Shown here one piece after another: positions 1 through 4,984 of a stretch of DNA of 6,736 nucleotides. This DNA is from Solirubrobacterales bacterium (lineage in GTDB: Bacteria; Actinomycetota; Thermoleophilia; Solirubrobacterales; Solirubrobacteraceae), in NCBI GenBank assembly GCA_003157595.1, contig PMKB01000142.1, forward strand, positions 1 to 6,736, written 5' to 3'. The position numbers and the translations under genes are program-made. Each line of letters opens with the position of its first letter. Position 1 is the stretch's first letter. A model generated the notes under the pieces. It did not search any database. It was not told the origin of the DNA and was given only the letters and a program-made list of their open reading frames with translations.

Positions 1-414
1 CAGCATCAGGTCGAAGAAGCCGACGAACAGCGCGAGGTCCTGAGCGAGGAAGGCGCCGAGCACCGCGCTCTGGGCGATGCCGAGCAGCAGGTAGAAGAGC
101 TCCGTGCGCGGCCATTCCCGCAGGTTGGCGGCGATCAGCGCGAGCGAGAAGACGAACGTCGTCAGCGCGACGAGGAAGAGGTTGAGCCCGTCCAAGCCGA
201 GCTTGTAGTGGATCCCGAGCGAGCGGATCCAGACGACGTCGGTCACATGCGTGAGCTGCCCGAGCTGCCCGCTCCAGCCGGCGATCAGCGCGATCGCCAG
301 GCCGAGCGAGGCAAGCGAGCCGAGCAGCGCCAGCGCGCCCGGGGTGCGCCGCCCACCGGCGGTTGCGCCGATCAGCGCGCTCGCCGCGGGAATCCAGATC
401 ACCAGAGAGAGCAT
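1..414 (-). CDS. nuoM: NADH-quinone oxidoreductase subunit M (N-terminal part, cut by window edge)
   Basis: NuoM is one of the three antiporter-like subunits of the complex I membrane arm and pumps protons across the cytoplasmic membrane. Reading begins at ATG 414-412 and stays open for 138 codons to base 1, so the 3' end lies outside the window. The protein starts MLSLVIWIPAASALIGA. Hydrophobic helices are visible at about residues 3-18, 27-46, 77-97 and 106-122. The family signature is HYKLGLDGLNLFLVALTT (residues 69-86), followed by GAFLAQDLALF (120-130) and FFDLML (133-138), which matches the start of the TM5 region. The conserved pump glutamate of that helix (Glu144 in E. coli NuoM) is Asp135 here. 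The start lies 7 bases after the nuoL stop with no clear Shine-Dalgarno sequence, so translation is probably coupled to nuoL. The call rests on the signature and on its place after nuoL; NuoN is less likely because of the LGLDGLNL motif and the gene order. Confidence 0.95.
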   Translation of the reverse strand, partial: MLSLVIWIPAASALIGATAGGRRTPGALALLGSLASLGLAIALIAGWSGQLGQLTHVTDVVWIRSLGIHYKLGLDGLNLFLVALTTFVFSLALIAANLREWPRTELFYLLLGIAQSAVLGAFLAQDLALFVGFFDLML

Positions 415-424
415 CAGCGCATCA
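412..424 (-). other. nuoL-nuoM junction: two-codon ORF bridging the genes
   Basis: Read on the minus strand, the junction is TGATGCGCTGATG. The first TGA (424-422) stops nuoL. Its final A begins an ATG (422-420), giving the two-codon frame ATG CGC TGA. The A of that second stop (416-414) begins the nuoM ATG (414-412). Two successive one-base TGATG overlaps therefore connect the genes. This arrangement is seen directly; a function in ribosome hand-over or pausing is inference. No GGAGG-like site lies at a normal distance before nuoM; only AGAG, roughly 12 bases upstream, could serve. Confidence 0.5.
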
Positions 425-2431
425 ACTCTGCAGCAGGAAGTAGAGGCCGACGCCGGCGATGCCGACGAGCATCAGGCCGGCATAGACGCGCAGAATGCCG
501 CTCTGCATTCCCCGCACCAGCGCGGAGCAGGCGCGTACGAGCCCGGTGCTGGCGCCGATCAGCAGGCCGTTGACGAAGACCCGCTCGAAGGTGTTCTGTG
601 CAAAGCGGCCGAACCAGGCGCCGGGGCGCACGACCACGGCGTCGATCAGCTCATCGAAGTACCACTTGTTTTCAAACAGCGTGGTGAGCGGGCGCAACCG
701 GACGGCGACCGCCGGGGCCAGCGCCGGCTTCGCCACCCAGACCACGTAGGCGGTGGCGATGCTCGCCAGCGAGATCGCCGCGCCGAGGATCAGGCCGAAG
801 TAGAGCAGGCCGTTGGAGGGGTGGCTGACGATCGTCGAGTCGGCGAAGGTCGGGGCGAGGAAGTTCTCGAGCCAACTCGTGGTGTTGGGGATCGAGACGA
901 TGCCGCCGACGATCGCGAGCACCGCCAAGAGGCCCATCGCCGCCCGCATCGGGATCGCCCGCTCGGCGATCACGTGGTCGGGCCCGGGGAAGCCGACGTC
1001 GGTGTCCTCGACCTCGCCGTTGGCCGGGTTGGTCGGCACCGCGGGGTGGAACAGGTGACCGTGCTCGATCAGCTCGGCGGCTTCCGGGCAGGGGTCGCCG
1101 AGGAACGCGCGGAAGATCATGCGGAAGGTGTAGAGACCCGTCAGGAACGCGCCGAGGTAGCCGGCGACATACAGCGCCCAGTGCCAGCCGCCGCGGCCGG
1201 CGACGAACAGCAGGATCGAGTCCTTCGAGAAGAAGCCGCTGAACGGCGGCACCCCGCTCAGCGCGAGCCCGCCGATCAGGAAGCAGCCGAAGGTGAACGG
1301 CAGCGCCCGCCGCAGTCCGGACATTCGATTGAGCGACTGGCTGCCGCCCATCGCCGAGATCAGCGAGCCGGCCGCCATGAAGAGCAGCGCCTTGAAGAAG
1401 GCGTGCGTCATCAGGTGGAAGAGCCCGGCGGTGTAGGCGCCGACCGAGACGCCCATGATCATGTAGCCGATCTGTGACATCGTCGAATAGGCGATGACGC
1501 GTTTGAGGTCGGTTGCGGCCAGGCCGATCGTGCCGGCGATCAGCAGCGTCAGCGCGCCGATGATCGCGCCCACGTCGCCGGCTGCCGGGGCGAGCTGGAA
1601 CAGCGGGTGCATGCGGGCGATCAGGTACACCCCAGCGGTGACCATCGTGGCTGCATGGATCAGCGCGCTGACCGGGGTCGGGCCCTCCATCGCGTCCGCG
1701 AGCCAGGTGTGCAGCGGGATCTGGGCTGACTTGGCGAGCGCACCGACCAACAGCAGCAGGCAGCCCGCGGTCAGATCGCCGTTGCCGGAGGCGAACACGT
1801 GCGGCGCCGCGTGGAAGCTGGCGACCAGGTCGAAGGTGTGGGTGTGGCGGAAGATGAAGAAGGTGCCGAGGACCAGGCCGATGTCGCCGAGCACGTTGAT
1901 CACGAACGCCTTGAGGCCGGCGGCGGTGGCCGTCGTGCGCCGGTACCAGAAGCTGATCAGCATGTAGGAGGCGGCGCCGACGAACGCCCAGCCGACGATC
2001 AGCAACAGGAAGTTCCCCGCCAGGACCAGCAGCAGCATCGAGAAGACGAAGAAGTTGAGGTAGGCGAAGAAGCGCGAGTAGCCGCGGTCGCCGTGCAGGT
2101 AGCTGACGGAGTAGAGGTGGATCAGCGTCGAGACGCCGGCGACGACGCAGATCATCAGCACCGACAGCGGGTCCACGAGAATCGTCGCGCGGGCGTCGAC
2201 GCCGGTGGTGCCGGCGATCGTCCACAGCGTCGAGGTCAGCTCGCGCTGGCCGGGCGCCTGCTGCTGGAGCTTCGCCAGCGTGATCAGCGCGAAGACGAAG
2301 GAGATCGCAATCGCGGCGGTGCCGACCCAGCCCGCCGCGCGGCCGGGCAGCCGGTTGAACAGCGCGCCGGTGATGATCGTGCCGGCCAGCGGTGCAGCGA
2401 GCACCAGCCATGCCGCGGTCGTCGCGCTCAT
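422..2431 (-). CDS. nuoL: NADH-quinone oxidoreductase subunit L (antiporter-like proton pump)
   Basis: NuoL is the outermost antiporter-like subunit of complex I. It is 669 aa, somewhat longer than the usual 610-640. The ATG at 2431 is chosen because it overlaps the nuoK stop as ATGA and has GGGAG 8 bases upstream; a longer in-frame reading from 2575 only adds nuoK shadow sequence. Family blocks are [14 protein letters not shown] (81-94), [20 protein letters not shown] (233-252), [17 protein letters not shown] (258-273) and [19 protein letters not shown] (306-324). [15 protein letters not shown] (393-407) is also present. The C-terminus has [11 protein letters not shown] (587-597), then the long lateral helix and a last membrane helix. 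Putative proton-path residues Asp183, Lys234, Lys310, Lys348 and Lys403 are present. The TM5 motif expected as GWEGVG reads GWAFVG, so the pump glutamate is Ala149. Residues 445-497 form an unusually long polar loop. Identity is certain; the effect of the substitution is unknown. Confidence 0.97.
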   Translation of the reverse strand: MSATTAAWLVLAAPLAGTIITGALFNRLPGRAAGWVGTAAIAISFVFALITLAKLQQQAPGQRELTSTLWTIAGTTGVDARATILVDPLSVLMICVVAGVSTLIHLYSVSYLHGDRGYSRFFAYLNFFVFSMLLLVLAGNFLLLIVGWAFVGAASYMLISFWYRRTTATAAGLKAFVINVLGDIGLVLGTFFIFRHTHTFDLVASFHAAPHVFASGNGDLTAGCLLLLVGALAKSAQIPLHTWLADAMEGPTPVSALIHAATMVTAGVYLIARMHPLFQLAPAAGDVGAIIGALTLLIAGTIGLAATDLKRVIAYSTMSQIGYMIMGVSVGAYTAGLFHLMTHAFFKALLFMAAGSLISAMGGSQSLNRMSGLRRALPFTFGCFLIGGLALSGVPPFSGFFSKDSILLFVAGRGGWHWALYVAGYLGAFLTGLYTFRMIFRAFLGDPCPEAAELIEHGHLFHPAVPTNPANGEVEDTDVGFPGPDHVIAERAIPMRAAMGLLAVLAIVGGIVSIPNTTSWLENFLAPTFADSTIVSHPSNGLLYFGLILGAAISLASIATAYVVWVAKPALAPAVAVRLRPLTTLFENKWYFDELIDAVVVRPGAWFGRFAQNTFERVFVNGLLIGASTGLVRACSALVRGMQSGILRVYAGLMLVGIAGVGLYFLLQS

Positions 2432-2727
2432 CCCTGCAGCTCCCGCATCGCGTCGACGTCGATCGGTAGCCGCCGGCGATGCATCGCGACGATCAGGCCG
2501 AGCCCGACCGTGACCTCGCAGGCCGCGACAACCATCACGATCAGCGCGAAGACCTGGCCGTCGCCGTTGCCCCACATGCGCGAGAAGCCGATCAGCGCGA
2601 GGTTCGCGGCGTTCAGCATCAGCTCGAGGCAGAGCAGGATCACGAGCGGGTTGCGACGCACCAGCACGCCGCCGGCGCCGATCGCGAAGATCAGCGCACT
2701 GACCGCCAGATACCAGCCGATGCTCAT
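2428..2727 (-). CDS. nuoK: NADH-quinone oxidoreductase subunit K
   Basis: NuoK (ND4L homologue) is a small three-helix membrane subunit of complex I that sits between NuoJ and the antiporter-like subunits and carries part of the proton path. It is 99 aa, the normal length for the family (about 100). Three hydrophobic helices are seen at about residues 4-22, 28-48 and 59-82. The hallmark [14 protein letters not shown] (33-46) gives the TM2 glutamate Glu35. [12 protein letters not shown] (69-80) gives the TM3 glutamate Glu71. Both membrane glutamates needed for activity in characterised NuoK proteins are kept. The start overlaps the nuoJ stop as ATGA (2724-2727) and has a GGAGGT site 9 bases upstream. 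The stop overlaps the nuoL start as ATGA (2428-2431). The short tail after TM3 ([17 protein letters not shown]) is cytoplasmic and basic at first. Confidence 0.97.
   Translation of the reverse strand: MSIGWYLAVSALIFAIGAGGVLVRRNPLVILLCLELMLNAANLALIGFSRMWGNGDGQVFALIVMVVAACEVTVGLGLIVAMHRRRLPIDVDAMRELQG
2440..2444 (-). promoter_or_regulatory. Shine-Dalgarno site of nuoL
   Basis: The minus strand reads GGGAG, 8 bases before the nuoL ATG at 2431, inside the last codons of nuoK. Together with the ATGA overlap it fixes the nuoL start. Confidence 0.7.
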
Positions 2728-3353
2728 GGCTCGCCGACCTCCACGCGCCCGCCGGCCTCGGCCATCGTGCCGGTGCCGACCGGACGCGGCCGCAGCAGGT
2801 CCATCACGCTGACCGTCGGCGGATCGCCCTCGACGCCCTCGTCGAGGCCGTGACGGCGCCGTGCGAGCGTGACCGCCCCGACCGCCGCGACCAGCAGCAG
2901 GTAGGAGGCGATCTCGAACGGCGCCAGGAATCGCGTCAACAGCAGCTTGCCGATCGCCTCGGGCGTGCCGAAGCCGACCGCGTAGGGCGCGCCGTCGGTC
3001 CCGATCGCCTGCAGGCCCGAGCCCAGCACGGCGATGAACAGCTCGACCACCAGCGCGATGCCGCAGGCGAACGCGCCGAGCGTCGCGGCGCGGCTCGGGC
3101 CCTGGCCCACCGGCGAGGCGTCGTTGCCGACGTAGGAGACGACGAACACGTACAGCACCATCACGGCGCCGGCGTACACGATGACCTGCGCGGCGGCGAC
3201 GAACTCGGCCCGCAGCAGCAGGAACAGCGCGGCCAGCGAGATCAGGTGCCCGACCAGCGCCAGCACGCTGTAGAAGGGGTTCGCCAGCACGATCACGCCG
3301 ATCGCTCCGGTGATCGCGCCGATCGCGGCGATGAAGAAGATGACGGTTGACAT
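2724..3353 (-). CDS. nuoJ: NADH-quinone oxidoreductase subunit J
   Basis: NuoJ (ND6 homologue) is a five-helix membrane subunit of complex I next to NuoH and NuoK. It helps transmit the conformational change from the quinone site to the pumps. The protein is 209 aa. Helices are visible at about residues 4-23, 28-48, 53-75, 91-112 and 143-163. The best signature is [20 protein letters not shown] (49-68), the conserved TM3 with its Tyr60-Ala-Gly segment that forms a pi-bulge in known structures, followed by [28 protein letters not shown] near the N-terminus also fits. The C-terminal 45 residues (from about 165) are a charged, Pro- and Gly-rich cytoplasmic tail of low conservation. The ATG at 3353 is the first in frame. 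It lies 19 bases after the nuoI stop, right behind a pentamer repeat, and has no good Shine-Dalgarno at normal distance. The stop overlaps nuoK by ATGA. Confidence 0.96.
   Translation of the reverse strand: MSTVIFFIAAIGAITGAIGVIVLANPFYSVLALVGHLISLAALFLLLRAEFVAAAQVIVYAGAVMVLYVFVVSYVGNDASPVGQGPSRAATLGAFACGIALVVELFIAVLGSGLQAIGTDGAPYAVGFGTPEAIGKLLLTRFLAPFEIASYLLLVAAVGAVTLARRRHGLDEGVEGDPPTVSVMDLLRPRPVGTGTMAEAGGRVEVGEP
2737..2742 (-). promoter_or_regulatory. Shine-Dalgarno site of nuoK
   Basis: The minus strand reads GGAGGT, a near-perfect match to the 16S rRNA tail, 9 bases before the nuoK ATG at 2727 and inside the nuoJ 3' end. It is the strongest ribosome-binding site of the window along with the one before the mini-ORF at 4984, and suggests nuoK can also initiate on its own. 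Confidence 0.8.
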
Positions 3354-3355
3354 CA

Positions 3356-3375
3356 GCTCAGCTCAGCTCAGCTCA
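3356..3375 (-). repeat. Tandem pentamer repeat (TGAGC)x4 at the nuoI-nuoJ junction
   Basis: On the minus strand, four exact copies of TGAGC run from 3375 to 3356 and are followed by TGATG (3355-3351), which holds the nuoJ ATG. The first TGA is the nuoI stop. With the last one there are five TGAs spaced 5 bases apart, so all three frames are closed. The array separates nuoJ from a GAGGG motif (3384-3380, inside the nuoI end), now 26 bases before the ATG. Removing the four units would leave 6 bases, a normal spacing, and would place the nuoI stop as a TGATG overlap with nuoJ. Expansion by replication slippage is inferred. Each unit carries only a weak GAG match to the ribosome. Confidence 0.85.
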
Positions 3376-3906
3376 CTCGCCCTCGGTCCGCAGCGGCGTC
3401 GCCTCGATCGGCTCGGCGAGCAGCATCTCCTTGGTGAAGATCAGGTCCGAGCGGTTGTAGTCCGACATCTCGAAGTCGTGCCCCATCGTGATCGCGTCGA
3501 ACGGGCAGGCGACCTCGCAGTAGCCGCAGAAGATGCAGCGGCTGATGTTGATCTCATAGACCGCGGCGTAGCGCTCACCGGCCGAGACGCGCTCCTGCGG
3601 CGTGTTCTCTGCGGCGACCACGCGGATGCAGTCAGACGGGCAGGCGGCGGCGCACAGCGAGCAGCCGACACACTTCTCGAGCCCCGTGTCCTCGAAGCGG
3701 TGCAGCTTGTGGCGGCCGCGAAAGCGCGGGTAGACCGGCACCTTCTCCTCCGGGTACTGGATCGTGTGGACGCCCTCGACGACGCGGGCCAAGGTCGTCT
3801 TCAGACCGCGAAGCGTCTCGCCGAAGGCGCGGTAGGTGCCGCCGGCCGCGCCGGGCTCCGGCGCCCGCTGCACCGTGATCTGATCCTCGCCGGGGGACCA
3901 GGTCAT
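3373..3906 (-). CDS. nuoI: NADH-quinone oxidoreductase subunit I (2x[4Fe-4S] ferredoxin-like)
   Basis: NuoI (TYKY/PSST-adjacent subunit) lies in the connecting part of complex I. It holds the two tetranuclear clusters N6a and N6b that pass electrons towards the terminal cluster in NuoB. The protein is 177 aa, a typical length. The N-terminal part has GETLRGLKTTLARV (29-42) and YPEEKVPVYPRFRGRHKL (51-68), the usual membrane-contact segment before the clusters. The two motifs are CVGCSLCAAACP with Cys79, 82, 85 and 89, and CIFCGYCEVACP with Cys124, 127, 130 and 134. All eight ligands are present. An extra Cys93 follows the first motif. NISRCIFCGYCEVACPFDAI is a strong family match. The start at ATG 3906 overlaps the nuoH stop as ATGA (3903-3906). 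The frame stays open upstream to 4896, but that part reads nuoH out of frame and is not real. No clear Shine-Dalgarno is seen, so translation is likely coupled to nuoH. Confidence 0.97.
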   Translation of the reverse strand: MTWSPGEDQITVQRAPEPGAAGGTYRAFGETLRGLKTTLARVVEGVHTIQYPEEKVPVYPRFRGRHKLHRFEDTGLEKCVGCSLCAAACPSDCIRVVAAENTPQERVSAGERYAAVYEINISRCIFCGYCEVACPFDAITMGHDFEMSDYNRSDLIFTKEMLLAEPIEATPLRTEGE

Positions 3907-4928
3907 TTGTGCACCGCCACGACGATGATCGCGGTCACGAGCGTGTTGGCCATCGCGAGCGGCAGCAGGATCTTCCAGCCGAAGCTCATCAGCTGGTCGT
4001 AGCGCAGCCGGGGGAGCGTCGCGCGGATCCAGATGAAGAAGCTGATGAAGACCATCATCTTGGCGAGCACGACGAAGGGATCGACCCAGGTCGGCGGGTG
4101 GATCCCGAACGGCAAGAGCCAGCCGCCGAGGAAGAGCGTCACCGCGATGCCGGAGACGACCATCATGTTCAGGTACTCGGCGAACAGGAAGGCGACCATG
4201 CGTGTGCCGCCGTATTCGGTGAAGTAGCCGGCGACGAGCTCCGCGTCGGCCTCGATGAGATCGAACGGCGAGCGGTTGGTCTCGGCGAAGCTCGCGATCG
4301 TGAACACGAGGAAGCCGACGCACTGGGGGATGAAGTACCACATGCCGCCCTGGGCGTGGACGATCGCGGTCAGCGAGAGGCTGCCGGCGGTGATGATCAC
4401 GCCGACCAGCGCCAGCCCCTGCGAGACCTCGTAGGAGATCAGCTGGGCGGCGGCGCGCATCGCGCCGAGGAAGGAGTACTTGGAGCCCGACGCCCAGCCG
4501 CCGAGCATCAGCCCGTAGAAGGCGATCGCGCCGAAGGCGAAAACGTAGAGTGGGCCGATCGAAGGGTCGATGCCGTAGAGCCCCACGCGCGTGCCGAAGA
4601 CGTTGGTCACATCCCCGAACGGCACGAGCGCGAAGGCGGCCACCGCGGTGAGGATCGAGATCACCGGAGCGGCCAGATACAGCGGCCCGATCGAGGTGAC
4701 CGGCCGCGAGTCCTCCTTGGTCGCGAACTTGACGATCTCGGCGAGCGGCTGCAGCAGCCCGAACGGGCCGACGCGGTTTGGCCCGTAGCGGCCCTGGAAG
4801 CGGCCGAGCAGCTTGCGCTCGTAGACGATGATCAGCGGCAGGATCCCGAGCGCCACGCCGAAGATCAGCAGCGACTTGATGATCTGGATCCACCACGGCT
4901 CGAAGTAGCTGTCGAGCGCGAGGATCAT
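3903..4928 (-). CDS. nuoH: NADH-quinone oxidoreductase subunit H (quinone-site membrane subunit)
   Basis: NuoH (ND1 homologue) anchors the peripheral arm and forms much of the quinone-binding chamber and the first proton channel. The protein is 341 aa with about eight membrane helices, the usual size. Conserved blocks in order: the first helix ending in VYERKLLGRFQGRYGPNRVG (35-54); GLLQPLAEIVKFATKED (57-73); and GGWASGSKYSFLGAMRAAAQ (143-162), continuing LISYEVSQGL. Next come FAETNRSPFDLIEADAELVA (214-233) with GYFTEYGG, the acidic quinone-site loop, and WIRATLPRLRYDQLMSFGWK (300-319). Glu37, Glu167, Glu216, Glu226, Glu230 and Glu238 are present; position 228 is Asp where Glu is common. The ATG at 4928 starts a normal first helix and overlaps the stop of a 19-codon mini-ORF as ATGA. 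Its own ribosome site is poor (GGCAGG, 7 bases upstream), which fits coupling to the upstream frame. The stop overlaps nuoI by ATGA. Confidence 0.97.
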   Translation of the reverse strand: MILALDSYFEPWWIQIIKSLLIFGVALGILPLIIVYERKLLGRFQGRYGPNRVGPFGLLQPLAEIVKFATKEDSRPVTSIGPLYLAAPVISILTAVAAFALVPFGDVTNVFGTRVGLYGIDPSIGPLYVFAFGAIAFYGLMLGGWASGSKYSFLGAMRAAAQLISYEVSQGLALVGVIITAGSLSLTAIVHAQGGMWYFIPQCVGFLVFTIASFAETNRSPFDLIEADAELVAGYFTEYGGTRMVAFLFAEYLNMMVVSGIAVTLFLGGWLLPFGIHPPTWVDPFVVLAKMMVFISFFIWIRATLPRLRYDQLMSFGWKILLPLAMANTLVTAIIVVAVHK

Positions 4929-4984
4929 GCGGGGGCCTGCCAGAGGTCAGCCGGCTCGCCCGCCGGCCCGGGGGGCCGGCTCAT
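4925..4984 (-). CDS. Candidate 19-aa mini-ORF bridging nuoG and nuoH
   Basis: The 57 bases between the nuoG coding end and nuoH hold one open frame encoding MSRPPGPAGEPADLWQAPA. Its ATG overlaps the nuoG stop as ATGA (4981-4984), and its stop overlaps the nuoH ATG as ATGA (4925-4928). A GGAGG site (4992-4996) lies 7 bases before its ATG, better than anything in front of nuoH. The peptide is rich in Pro, Ala and Gly, has no membrane helix or known domain, and I recognise no homologue. The simplest reading is a stepping-stone ORF that carries terminating nuoG ribosomes to nuoH; a functional microprotein is possible but unsupported. In GC-rich DNA such a frame could also arise by chance, since only the matching overlaps and the ribosome site set it apart. 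Codons 2-8 form a strong hairpin. Confidence 0.45.
   Translation of the reverse strand: MSRPPGPAGEPADLWQAPA
4962..4980 (-). other. Perfect 8-bp GC hairpin after the nuoG stop
   Basis: On the minus strand, GCCGGCCC (4980-4973), loop CCC, GGGCCGGC (4969-4962) form a perfect all-GC stem directly after the nuoG stop codon. No T-run follows, so it is not a Rho-independent terminator. A third GCCGGC (4955-4950) can pair with the GCCGGC at 4967-4962 across a 6-base loop, which would exclude the first hairpin. A role in controlling nuoH initiation or RNA processing is inference. Confidence 0.6.

Noticed and set aside
251..1477. 408-codon plus-strand open frame
   Set aside because: It lies antisense to nuoL and the start of nuoM, is dominated by Arg, Glu, Gln and Ala, and has no domain. 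It is a typical GC-rich shadow of a real gene with biased third positions.
672..2411. 579-codon minus-strand frame overlapping nuoL
   Set aside because: It reads nuoL in another frame, giving Arg/Pro/Ala-rich sequence. The true frame has clear membrane helices and NuoL motifs.
1799..2812. 337-codon plus-strand open frame
   Set aside because: It runs antisense across nuoL, nuoK and the end of nuoJ with low-complexity composition and no recognisable fold or junction logic.
3351..3375. CRISPR or other spaced repeat array
   Set aside because: It is a directly abutting 5-base tandem repeat without spacers, best explained by slippage.
3907..4896. Upstream in-frame extension of nuoI, which would make a 507-aa protein
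   Set aside because: The extra 330 residues are nuoH read out of frame. The NuoI family begins near ATG 3906, which also forms the ATGA overlap with nuoH.
4962..4980. Rho-independent terminator between nuoG and nuoH
   Set aside because: The hairpin is strong but is followed by GC-rich sequence with no T-run, and the genes are obviously co-transcribed.
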